Shown here: positions 25,886-34,200 of the stretch, one piece after another | Position numbering within the stretch: position 1 is the stretch's first letter | Layout of the letters: every line of letters begins with the position of its first letter | Assembly (NCBI RefSeq): GCF_902712915.1 | Contig: NZ_CACTIA010000005.1 | Coordinates: 2,454,501 to 2,518,500, forward strand | Length of the DNA: 64,000 nt | Direction of reading: 5' to 3' | Source: Acidiphilium sp. C61 | Lineage (GTDB): Bacteria; Pseudomonadota; Alphaproteobacteria; Acetobacterales; Acetobacteraceae | Position numbers and translations under genes: made by a program | The notes under the pieces: model-generated | The model's database searches: none | The model's input: only the letters and a program-made list of their open reading frames with translations | What the model was told of the DNA's origin: nothing

Positions 25886-26868
25886 GCGGCCTCGACCTTT
25901 CCCTGCGCCGTCCAGTCGCCGCAAAGGGCGAGGCGGTTGGCGGCGTCGATCAGGCGGGGCCGCTCTGCGACCGCCGGGGCGTTGGCGTAGCGCCAGCGAT
26001 GCAGGTCGAGATGCACCGGCGCGAGCGTTTCGCCGAGACAGGCGGCGAGGGCGTCGAGCATCGCGGCGCGGATGGTCGCGGGATCGTCCTCGAGATGGTC
26101 GTCCGCCCAGGAATTGCGGCTGATCGCGACAAGGCCCGGCCCGCCCTCGTGCCCCGGCCGCGCGGCGCAGAGCGAGATCCAGCTCAGCACGCCATCGCGC
26201 ACCAGGGCGGCATCGAAGCCTGGATCGAGCGGTGCGGCGAGGCCGAGCATCAGCGAGAAGGCGCCCTGCATCCGCGCCGAGGCGGCGGTGGCGCGCAGCA
26301 TCGAGGTTTCGGGCAGCAGGGCGGCGGCCTGCGGCGCCGGCAGGGCGAGGACGACGAAGGCGAAGGGGCCGAAGCGCTCGCCCGCCTCGCTCTCCAGCGT
26401 CCAGCCCGCGGGCGCGGGGTGGAGCGCCGCGATGCGGCAATTCTGCCGGATGTCGAGCCCTTCGGCCCAGTGCGCGGTGAGGCGGCTCATCCGGCCGATC
26501 GGGACGTAATGCGCCGGGGCATCGCCCCAGTCGCGCCGGTGGGTGATGGCGGCGGCCTCGATCTCGGCGAAGCGGCAGGCCCAGGGTGTCACGATTCCCG
26601 CCGCGCGCAGCCGGGCGAGTTCGGCTGTGAAGCGCGGGTCGCGGGCGGTGAAGAACGGCGCGCCGAAATCGAAGGCGAAGCCCTCGCGGCGGCGATGCGC
26701 GAGGCGGCCGCCGGGGCCGCGCGCCTTGTCGAACACGGTGACGGCGCAGGTGCCGGCAAGGCGGCGCGCGGCGGCGAGGCCGGCGGCGCCGGCGCCGATC
26801 ACGGCGACGGCCGGGCCTGGTGTGGCCGGGCTTGGGGTGGCCGGGCTTGGTGTGGAACAGTCGGTCAC
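25828..26868 (-). CDS. NAD(P)/FAD-dependent oxidoreductase, renalase-like
   Basis: Flavoprotein of the predicted NAD/FAD-dependent oxidoreductase group related to renalase and amine oxidases; 346 residues. The FAD motif is V-A-V-I-G-A-G-A-A-G-L-A-A-A-R, followed by F-D-K-A-R-G-P-G-G-R-L and F-D-F-G-A-P-F-F, strongly diagnostic of the group. The C terminus has L-A-L-C-G-D-W, the second FAD-contact motif. The GTG at 26868 is chosen because GGAG lies 8 bases upstream; a 23-residue longer ATG start is possible. Residues about 5-20 (T-P-S-P-A repeats) come from a 15-bp tandem repeat. It is the third gene leftward after bchE and bchJ, but a role in pigment synthesis is only a guess. Confidence 0.88.
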   Translation of the reverse strand: MTDCSTPSPATPSPATPGPAVAVIGAGAAGLAAARRLAGTCAVTVFDKARGPGGRLAHRRREGFAFDFGAPFFTARDPRFTAELARLRAAGIVTPWACRFAEIEAAAITHRRDWGDAPAHYVPIGRMSRLTAHWAEGLDIRQNCRIAALHPAPAGWTLESEAGERFGPFAFVVLALPAPQAAALLPETSMLRATAASARMQGAFSLMLGLAAPLDPGFDAALVRDGVLSWISLCAARPGHEGGPGLVAISRNSWADDHLEDDPATIRAAMLDALAACLGETLAPVHLDLHRWRYANAPAVAERPRLIDAANRLALCGDWTAQGKVEAAYLSGLETAEAVLARLAAS

Positions 26869-27006
26869 GTCGCGATCTCCTGCGGGGCCGCGGCGGGCGC
26901 GGCCGGGTGGCTCGGGGCAGGGAGGGTAGAGCATCATCCGCGCCGCGGGTCCATTACCTCCGATCGGGCCCCTGTGATCTTTTGCTCGCGCCCTGTTTCC
27001 AGGAGG

Positions 27007-27729
27007 TCAGCCGCGCCCGATCGTGAAGACGCAGGCAGGCTGGCCGGCGGCGCGGCAGGCTTCCTCTCGCACCACGAGGCGGCGGTCGACCAGCGCCTGG
27101 AACAGCACCTCGAAGGTGCCGGCGTGAAACGCGCAGCCCGGATTGCATGCGCCTGGTTCCTCGATCCTGGCGGTGCCTGGCATTTCGCTCCCGGCGGAGC
27201 CTGGCAGTTCGGTTCTGCCGGTGCCGGACAATTCAGGTCTGGCGGTGCCGGGCATTTCGCTCCCGGCGGTGCCCGGCACCGCGATCGGGTTGGTCGCGAG
27301 GGTCAGGCGGAGGCCGCCGCGCCAGGTGGCGTCCAGCCCGTCCGGCATGCCGAAGGTCCAGGCGTGGCGGCGGATCGCCGCGACCAGCAGGCGGGCGGCG
27401 AGCGGCGCCGGGGCTGCGCGGAGGGCGAGGCGGACCGGGCGCGGAATCCGCCGCGCGAGGAGATAACGCCCGGTCGCAGCACCGGCCGCGCGCAGCACGA
27501 CCCCGCCCGGCCCGGCGCCGAGGCAGGCGCGCACCGCGCGATGCAGCGCCAGCACATCCGCCGCCGGGACCATCGCGGCGGGCGGATGGGCGAGATAGGG
27601 TTCGGCGCCGGCCGCGCGCGCGACACGGGCGACGCAGGCCGGCCCGCCCGAGGCGGCGAGGGCGGCGAAGACCTGGAGGATCGCGTTCGGCCCGATGCGC
27701 GGCCCCGCCGGATTGTCGGGCGCGGTCAG
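27007..27729 (-). CDS. bchJ: BchJ-like protein (V4R domain), non-ATG start
   Basis: Bacteriochlorophyll biosynthesis accessory protein with a V4R (4-vinyl reductase) domain, about 240 residues. The N terminus [10 protein letters not shown] and the C-terminal block [19 protein letters not shown], ending in A-C-V-F-T-I, match BchJ. The bchE stop (TGA) overlaps a CTG in the right frame (27727-27729), and no ATG, GTG or TTG occurs between the upstream in-frame stop and residue 53. A CTG start coupled to bchE is therefore likely; the first ATG (27573) would remove the conserved N terminus. Residues about 155-195 are an inserted repeat ([13 protein letters not shown]) absent from normal BchJ. BchJ affects pigment precursors but is not the main vinyl reductase in characterised species. 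Confidence 0.8.
   Translation of the reverse strand: MTAPDNPAGPRIGPNAILQVFAALAASGGPACVARVARAAGAEPYLAHPPAAMVPAADVLALHRAVRACLGAGPGGVVLRAAGAATGRYLLARRIPRPVRLALRAAPAPLAARLLVAAIRRHAWTFGMPDGLDATWRGGLRLTLATNPIAVPGTAGSEMPGTARPELSGTGRTELPGSAGSEMPGTARIEEPGACNPGCAFHAGTFEVLFQALVDRRLVVREEACRAAGQPACVFTIGRG
27150..27290. repeat. Degenerate 24-bp repeat block inside bchJ
   Basis: GC-rich units related to GGTGCCTGGCATTTCGCTCC are repeated with variation over about 140 bases, in frame, inserting P/G/S/T-rich sequence just before the conserved cysteine-containing end of the V4R domain. Confidence 0.8.
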
Positions 27730-29360
27730 GGCGGTGGTTCCGCGGGGCTGGGCGCCTTGCGATGGGGCTTGTTATTGTCGTGCGTTGCACGCGTTTCGTT
27801 ATCGTGCGTCGCACGCGTTTTATTGTTGTCCAATGCACGCTTTTTATTGTCATGCATGGTGCGCCATTCGACCTGTTCCGCGCCGGCCTTGCTTCGCGCG
27901 CCGTCGAAATGGAAATCGACCTTGCGCTTCGATTGCGGCCCCCAGTAGCCGACCCGGCCGAGATCGTAGAATTTCCGCTCGAAGCCGGATTTCATGAACG
28001 CCTTGAGGCAGCCGAGCAGGTAGCGCCGCCGCGCGCCGGAGCCGGCCCAGGGGTAGGAGAAGAACGCCTTGCGCATGTAGAAGCGGCGGTAATTGTGCAT
28101 CACCCGGTCGAGCAGTTCGGCGCGGTCCATCGCCGCGGGGCGGATGATCGGGGTGACGAAATTGTATTTCTCGTAGTCGAACACTTCGACCTTGTCGGCC
28201 AGTTCGCGGAACAGGTCGGAGAAGGGCCAGGGCGTGTACATCGACCAGTTGGCGAGATCGGGCGCCCAGTCGCGCGCCATGCGGTAGGTTTCCTCCAGCG
28301 TTTCGCGTGTTTCGTTCTCGAGCCCGACGATGAACTGCGCCTCGACCACGATGCCGGCGGCGCGCAGCAGGGCGATCGCCTTGCGGTTCTGCTCGATCGT
28401 GGTTTCCTTGTTGAAAAGGTCGAGCTTCATCTGGGCGGCGGCTTCGGTGCCGAGGGAGACGTGGATGAGCCCGGCGCGGCGGTAGAGCGGCAGCAGCGCC
28501 TCGTCGCGCAGGATGTCGGTGACGCGGGTGTTGATGCCCCAGAGCAGGCCGACATCGCGCGCGATCAGCTCCTCGCAGAAGGCGACGAATTTCTTGCGGT
28601 TGACCGTCGGTTCCTCGTCGGCGAGGATGAAGAAGCCGACGCCGTGCTCATCGCGCAGGCGCACGATTTCATCGACCACTTTCACGGGGTCGCGGTAGCG
28701 GTAGTCGCGCCAGAATTTCCATTGCGAGCAGAACGAGCAGGTGAAGGGGCAGCCGCGCGCCATGTTGGGGATGGCGACACGGGTGCCGAGCGGGATGTAG
28801 CGGTAGCGGTCCCAGTCGAGGATGCCCCAGTCGGGGGCGAGGGCGTCGAGATCCTTGACGGTGGGGGCGGCTTCGGTGGCGACGACCTTGCCGGCCTCGC
28901 GGAAGGCGATGCCCCTTATGTCGTGGCGGGTTGCCGCGAAAGTCCCCGCCGCCACGGCACGGGCGAGATCGACGATGATCCCTTCGCCCTCGCCGCGCAC
29001 GATCACGTCGATCCAGGGGGCTTCGGCGAGAACCTGGCCATACATGAAGGTGGCGTGCACGCCGCCGAGCACCGTGAGCGCGCCTGGATGTTCCTCGCGG
29101 GCGATTTCGAGCAGGCGCTCGGCCTTGTAGATCGAGGGGGTGATCGCGGTGCTGCCGATGATGTCCGGCCGCTCGGCGCGGAGGATGTCGCGCAGGGCAT
29201 CGTCCGACAGGTCGTTGGTCATCGCGTCGATGAAGCGGAGATCGGTGAAGCCGGCGGATTTCAGCGCGCCGGCGATATAGGCGGCCCAGGCGGGCGGCCA
29301 GTTTCCGGCGATCTCGGCGCCGCCAGAATGATAGTTCGGATGCAACAGCAGGATCCGCAT
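27726..29360 (-). CDS. bchE: Mg-protoporphyrin IX monomethyl ester oxidative cyclase, anaerobic type
   Basis: Radical-SAM, B12-dependent enzyme that forms ring E of (bacterio)chlorophyll using water-derived oxygen rather than O2; 544 residues. The N terminus ([23 protein letters not shown]) is characteristic of BchE. The cobalamin-binding part spans about 1-140. The iron-sulfur motif C-P-F-T-C-S-F-C (CxxxCxxC) lies near residue 204 with Q-W-K-F-W-R-D-Y-R after it. The last 35 residues are a Lys/Asn/Arg/Thr-rich tail (repeats of T-R-A-T-H-D-N) encoded by a tandem repeat. Overlap with bchJ suggests an operon. It shows capacity for anoxygenic photopigment synthesis under low oxygen. Confidence 0.96.
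   Translation of the reverse strand: MRILLLHPNYHSGGAEIAGNWPPAWAAYIAGALKSAGFTDLRFIDAMTNDLSDDALRDILRAERPDIIGSTAITPSIYKAERLLEIAREEHPGALTVLGGVHATFMYGQVLAEAPWIDVIVRGEGEGIIVDLARAVAAGTFAATRHDIRGIAFREAGKVVATEAAPTVKDLDALAPDWGILDWDRYRYIPLGTRVAIPNMARGCPFTCSFCSQWKFWRDYRYRDPVKVVDEIVRLRDEHGVGFFILADEEPTVNRKKFVAFCEELIARDVGLLWGINTRVTDILRDEALLPLYRRAGLIHVSLGTEAAAQMKLDLFNKETTIEQNRKAIALLRAAGIVVEAQFIVGLENETRETLEETYRMARDWAPDLANWSMYTPWPFSDLFRELADKVEVFDYEKYNFVTPIIRPAAMDRAELLDRVMHNYRRFYMRKAFFSYPWAGSGARRRYLLGCLKAFMKSGFERKFYDLGRVGYWGPQSKRKVDFHFDGARSKAGAEQVEWRTMHDNKKRALDNNKTRATHDNETRATHDNNKPHRKAPSPAEPPP
27768..27852. repeat. About 30-bp AT-richer tandem repeat at the 3' end of bchE, 3-4 copies
   Basis: Units containing TTATTGT, CGTGCGTTGCACGCG and similar sequences recur about every 27-30 bases and encode the [10 protein letters not shown] tail of BchE. 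Each unit contains the palindromic GTGCGTTGCAC-like core. Confidence 0.8.
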
Positions 29361-29383
29361 TCATCCCTCCCCGTGACTTGATG

Positions 29384-29401
29384 TGTCAAGTTATAGTGAC
29401 A
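29384..29401. promoter_or_regulatory. PpsR/CrtJ-type operator upstream of bchE
   Basis: TGTCAAGTTATAGTGACA is an exact TGT-N12-ACA site, the consensus of the aerobic repressor PpsR/CrtJ of photosynthesis genes, 24-41 bases upstream of the bchE start codon. An overlapping inverted repeat TGACA-N8-TGTCA (29397-29414) adds a second half-site pair. Confidence 0.72.
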
Positions 29402-29416
29402 GTTGAAAATGTCACT

Positions 29417-29430
29417 TTGATATGGATCAA
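29417..29430. promoter_or_regulatory. FNR/FnrL-type site upstream of bchE
   Basis: TTGATATGGATCAA is a perfect match to the FNR consensus TTGAT-N4-ATCAA, lying 57-70 bases upstream of the bchE start and next to the PpsR-type site. Activation by an oxygen-sensing FNR-family regulator is expected under low oxygen. Confidence 0.75.
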
Positions 29431-29493
29431 GCGGATGGGATGAGTGGTCGGGAGGCGGGGTGTTGCGTGGCTGGGTAAAATATACACATCGAA

Positions 29494-29535
29494 ATACAAT
29501 ATAAAATAAAAATATAATAAATGCTTATATTGTAT
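29494..29535. promoter_or_regulatory. AT-rich upstream region with 11-bp inverted repeat
   Basis: In a stretch almost free of G and C (about 29476-29550), ATACAATATAA (29494-29504) and its complement TTATATTGTAT (29525-29535) form a perfect inverted repeat upstream of the autotransporter start. It could be a regulator site or a xenogeneic-silencer target. No function can be assigned, but the composition differs sharply from the surrounding 70% GC DNA. Confidence 0.45.
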
Positions 29536-29685
29536 AAGTATAAAATCGTGCTGTCCTCGGGAATAATATGAATGGTGGAAAAAACGAAAAATTCCGCGTT
29601 CGGGTCAATTTGCAGGATATATCATGAATCGAGTGTTTGGATTGAAGTGGTCGGCCGTGAAAGCCATGATCGTTCCCGTGCCTGA

Positions 29686-30617
29686 GAGCCCGAATCTGAA
29701 TGGTAGTGTGGCTACCTGTGTCGGGCGATTTTTCGTGTGATCAGGCGGATATGTGCGAGGAAGAGCCATGCGGTGGCGCTGATAACGGTGGCTTCGAAAT
29801 CCTTTGCGAGGCGCCGGCATCTGCCGAGCCAGGCAAAGGTTCTCTCTACCACCCAACGTCGCGGCAGAAGTTCGAACCCGCTGGCGGCGTCGGAGCGCTT
29901 GACGATCTGTATGGTCCATGTGCCGATTTTGGCGAGGCGTCCATTGAGTTTGGGACCGGCATAGCCGCCGTCGGCGAATACGTGCCGCAACCAAGGATAC
30001 AGGGATTTGACGGATTTGAGCACGTCGGGCGCCCCATCCCGATCCTGAATACCGGCATGATGAACGATCGCACCGACGAGGTGGCCGATTGTATCGGTGA
30101 CGATGTGGCGCTTGCGTCCCTTGATCTTCTTTCCGGCATCGAACCCGCGCGGCCCGCCAGCCTCGGTGGTCTTGACCGACTGGCTGTCGATCACACCGGC
30201 TGTGGGAGACGCCTCTCGTCCGGCTATTTCCCGCGCCTGCATGACCAGGACGTGATTGATGCGATCGAACGTGCCGTCGCGACAGAAGCGGTAGAAATAG
30301 CCCTGCACAGTGGTGAACGGCGCGAATTCCTTCGGGATCTGCCGCCACTGGCAACCGGTCGACAGCATGTAGAAGATGGCCTCCACAATCCTTCGCAGTG
30401 CCACCGTTCGGGGCCTGCCTCGATGCGGCGGCAAGGGCATGAATGGTTCGATCAAGGCCCATTCGGCGTCGGTGAGGTCGCTTGCGTAGCGCAATCCGGC
30501 CCGGCAATATCGTTGCCGAGCGGTTTCAGTCCAAGCCATTGCGAATCCGTCTGTTGTTGCAAACCGGCAGAATCACAACCTACTGAAATCGCTCAACTAT
30601 CTTTTTCGGTCCGGCTC
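29686..30617 (-). mobile_element. IS5-family insertion sequence (IS1031-like), 932 bp
   Basis: Carries one DDE transposase gene. The ends are imperfect inverted repeats starting GAGCCCGAATC (left) and GAGCCGGACCG (right, complement), with about 13 of 22 positions matching. The flanking target triplets are TGA (29683-29685) and TTA (30618-30620), compatible with the 3-bp TNA target duplication of the IS1031 group with one mutation. In silico removal restores an autotransporter signal-peptide frame exactly, which fixes the boundaries. Confidence 0.88.
29712..30539 (-). CDS. IS5-family transposase
   Basis: DDE transposase of 275 residues encoded by a single uninterrupted frame. The N-terminal DUF4096-like part includes L-T-D-A-E-W-A-L-I-E-P-F and T-G-C-Q-W-R-Q-I-P. 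The catalytic residues lie in G-V-I-D-S-Q-S-V-K-T-T (D), F-A-D-G-G-Y-A-G (D) and W-V-V-E-R-T-F-A-W-L-G-R-C-R-R-L-A-K-D (E with the Y/R-E-K signature). All catalytic positions are intact, so the element may still be active. It lies within the mobile element at 29686-30617, antisense to the autotransporter it interrupts. Confidence 0.95.
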   Translation of the reverse strand: MAWTETARQRYCRAGLRYASDLTDAEWALIEPFMPLPPHRGRPRTVALRRIVEAIFYMLSTGCQWRQIPKEFAPFTTVQGYFYRFCRDGTFDRINHVLVMQAREIAGREASPTAGVIDSQSVKTTEAGGPRGFDAGKKIKGRKRHIVTDTIGHLVGAIVHHAGIQDRDGAPDVLKSVKSLYPWLRHVFADGGYAGPKLNGRLAKIGTWTIQIVKRSDAASGFELLPRRWVVERTFAWLGRCRRLAKDFEATVISATAWLFLAHIRLITRKIARHR

Positions 30618-30657
30618 TTAGACGCTCACGAAGCGAGGGCGGGGCAGGCGGCGGGCT

Positions 30658-31095
30658 ATGTCGGGTGTGGTCGGGGCAATTGGTTTGGCGGCAATCATGT
30701 CGGTCACCTCAACAGCCCATGCGCAGATTTATGTTGCGAATTCTGGCAACAATACAATTGGTGAGTATACAACAAGCGGCGCAGTTGTTAACTCCAGTCT
30801 TGTAAATGGATTTAATGAACCGATAGGTATTGCGGTTTCTGGAAATAATATTTTTGTAGCAAATAGCCAAGGTAATACAATTGGTGAGTACACAGCCAGT
30901 GGTGGTGTGGTTAATTCTAGTTTCATAACGGGAGTTAATAAACCATCAGATATTGCAATTTATGGAAATAATATTTTTATAACAGATCAGGGTAATGGAA
31001 TAATTAGTGAATACACGACTAGTGGACAATTGATTAATGCACATCTTATAAAAGGATTGAGTTCTCCGTTTTTTTTAGCTGTCGTAAAGCAGTAG
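30658..31095 (+). CDS. N-terminal autotransporter fragment with NHL-like repeats
   Basis: A 145-residue frame beginning M-S-G-V-V-G-A-I-G-L-A-A-I-M-S, the hydrophobic core of a signal peptide cleaved after A-H-A. It continues with three copies of a roughly 40-residue repeat (I-Y-V-A-N-S-G-N-N-T-I-G-E-Y-T-T-S-G) that resembles beta-propeller NHL/YVTN units but is too short to close a propeller. The DNA is AT-rich (many ATA, AAT, TTT codons), unlike the passenger region that follows. The frame stops at TAG (31093-31095) and then continues in the same frame into the autotransporter. It is best read as the middle of the disrupted gene, though it could be translated as a small secreted protein from the internal ATG. 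Confidence 0.6.
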   Translation: MSGVVGAIGLAAIMSVTSTAHAQIYVANSGNNTIGEYTTSGAVVNSSLVNGFNEPIGIAVSGNNIFVANSQGNTIGEYTASGGVVNSSFITGVNKPSDIAIYGNNIFITDQGNGIISEYTTSGQLINAHLIKGLSSPFFLAVVKQ

Positions 31096-31257
31096 TTTCA
31101 AAATATTGCAAATACATCTGGTAATATATTTTCTGATCTTGGCTCTACTCTCAATCCCGAATTCGATGGCGGTACGCCGACGAATCCATCCAGCGCTGGC
31201 ACAACGGGTAATTTCACGATCACGGGCAATGGCGGCACGATCGATGCTGCCGGGAAT

Positions 31258-34200
31258 GTGCTGACCTTTGCCGGTGTCTTCTCTGACGCCAGCGGCAGTA
31301 CGCCAGGCTATCTGGTGATCTCCGACTCCGGGCAGGGAGGAGCTGTTATTCTTGATCCTACTGCCGCCAACACGTTTACCGGTGGCGTACAGGTCCAGGC
31401 CGGGGCAACCCTTCAGATTGCCAACGGTGATGCCCTTGGCGCCGGCACGGTCCAACTTCTTGGCACCGCCACAACGCCCGCCGTGCTGAATGTCACCAGC
31501 ACGACGACGATCAGCAACGCGATCCAGGTTCAGGGTGACCCGACCTACACCGTGGCTTCGGGCCAGACTGTGGCACAGGCCGGACAGGTCTCGGACGTGA
31601 CCGGACAGGTCGGTGACGTGGTCGTTCAGGGTGGTGGCACGCTGCTCCTCCAGCCCGCTGCCGGGGCGACCAACACCTATACGGGCGGTACGGATATCGA
31701 GAATGGCACGCTGCAGGTCGGCAACGCGGGAGCTTTGCCGGCGGGTTCTGCCAGCGCCGTTCCCGGCACGGCGGTCAGCGGCGCGGTCGAGATCAACACG
31801 ACCGGCGCAATGGATCTGAACAATATCAGTCAAACCATTTCCATGCTGGGTGACGGCAGCAATGGTGGCGGCAATGTCATCCTTGGCTCGGCAACACTGA
31901 CCATCCAGAACGGAGCCACCAGCGCTTCAACCTACAGCGCTAGCACTCCCTACTCCAACACCTTCTCTGGTTATATCACCGGCACTGGTGGCATTACGAT
32001 CGCTGGCGGCTACCAGGCTCTGAGTGGGAACACTGCCTATCAAGGAGCGACGACGGTTGATGCAGGCTCTACGCTGGCGTTGTCGGGTAATGGCTACATT
32101 GCAGGCTCTTATGGAGTATTAGATTCAGGCACCTTTGATGTTTCGGGATTGAATGGTCCTGGAGGATCGTATGCCCTCGCTCCTATCCAGTCTCTGTCTG
32201 GAGCTGGTGCTGTAACCCTCGGGAACAACATTCTTCAACTGAATGGTGCCAATGGCAACTTCTCTGGATCTATCGGTGGCAGTGGTGGCCTGACGGTTAA
32301 TGGCGGTACTGAAACGCTGGCGGGAGTAAATGCCTACACGGGAGTGACGACGATCAATGTAGGCTCTACTCTGGCGTTGTCTGGCAGTGGGAGTATTGCC
32401 TCGTCTTCTGGTGTTGCCGATGGCGGTACGTTTGATATTTCGGCCGTGAGCGGGAGCACGACGGTCAATGCGATCTCTGGTGCTGGTAATGTTGTGCTTG
32501 GCGGCAATGGGCTGACGGTCGCCAATGCCACTGGCAGCCTGTCGGGTGCCATCAGTGGCACCGGCGGCAGCCTGACGATCGCCGGGGGCACGCAGACACT
32601 GGCGGGAACCAACACCTACACGGGCGGTACGACGGTTGATGCGGGCTCCACGCTGGCGGTGTCGGGCAGTGGCAGCATTGCTTTCTCTTCCGGCGTTGCC
32701 GATTCAGGGACGTTTGACATCTCGGCTGCCAATGGTCCTGTGAGCATCAAGTCGCTGTCTGGTGCTGGCGGGGTGACCCTTGGCAGCCAGACGCTGCAGC
32801 TGACCAACGCCAGCGGGTCTTACTCCGGTGCCATCAGCGGCAGCGGTAATATAATTGTATCTGGTGGCACCGAGACGCTGAGTGGAGTTAACACCTACAC
32901 GGGTGGAACAGCGATCACGGCCGATACACTTGCGTTGTCAGGCAGTGGGAGCATTGCCTCATCCGCTGGTATTACGGATGCCGGTGCGTTTGATATCTCT
33001 GCCCTGACTGGGAACACGACGGTCAATGCGATCTCTGGTGCGGGCAATGTTGTGCTTGGCGGTAATGGGCTGACGGTCGCCAATGCCACTGGCAGCCTAT
33101 CGGGTGCCATCAGCGGCACCGGCGGCAGCCTGACGATTGCCGGTGGTACGCAGACACTCTCGGGAACCAACACCTACACGGGTGGTACGACGGTTGATGC
33201 TGGAGCGGCGCTGTCGTTTGCCTCTTCCTCGTCCCTGGGCACTGGTGCCCTGAACCTGGTGGGGAATGCCACGACGCCGGCGACAGTGTACGTGACGGGC
33301 ACGACGACGATTGCCAACCCGATCTACATGACCGGCGACCCGGACTACAACATTGCCACGGGAACGGCGACCACGATCTCCAGCGTGATAGCTAATGGCG
33401 CCTCTGCCGGTGATCTCGTGCTGAACGCAGCCTCTGGCTACGCTGGTACGCTGGTTCTGACCAACCAGAACACCTATACGGGGCTGACGACGATCGATGC
33501 CGGGACGCTGGCTCTGACCGGAACAGGCAGCATTGCCGACTCTTCTGCGGTGACGAACAACGCCATTTTGGACATCAGCCAGACGACGGCGCCGGTGAGC
33601 CTGGCGGGGAGTTACACCCAGTCGAATACAGGCTCGCTGGTTGTTCGTGTGTCTCCAAGTGTTGTTGCCGGCAGCGGCTTTTCGCAGATTGATTCAGCGG
33701 GCTCGGCCGCTTTGGCTGGCAATCTGGCGGTGCAGACGACGGCTGGAACCTATACGATCGGCAGCCACTACGACGTCATTCATACCGTCAATGGCGTCGC
33801 TGGTCAGTTCACGTCACAGAGCCTGGGATATTACGGACCTTACATCGTCCCCAGCGTGCAGTATCAGCCGAGTGACGTTTACATTGTGCTGAACCCGCAG
33901 CCTGCGCTTGTGGAGAGTGGCCGGGCCTATGTGGCGAGCCGGTTTGCGATGAACGAGGCGCTGTTCCAGGCGGCGGATGCCACGCTTGGCGGCTATTCCG
34001 GGTTTGGCCGTACGGATGGCTCGGTTTCCCATGGCGCGTGGATGCAGGGGCTGGGCGGGTTTGGCACGGCGAACGGGTTCAGCTTCCACACGGGCGGGTT
34101 TGTCGCCGGGCGTGGCTTCGAGGTGAGCCCTCACTGGTCGGCGGGAGTTGGCGTTCAGTCGCTGTTCACCGACACGAGCGGGATGTATGGCACGGTGAAC

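Noticed and set aside
27147..29381. A 744-residue rightward frame opposite bchE and bchJ
   Set aside because: Composition is typical of an antisense frame, and bchE/bchJ on the other strand have conserved motifs throughout.
29605..30507. A 300-residue leftward frame overlapping the transposase in another phase
   Set aside because: It is the shadow of the IS5 transposase, whose frame has intact DDE residues.
31069..31078. Phase-variable poly-T tract (eight T) before the autotransporter
   Set aside because: Adding or removing one T leads to other stops; the downstream passenger is in the current frame and is blocked only by the TAG, so slippage would not switch it on.
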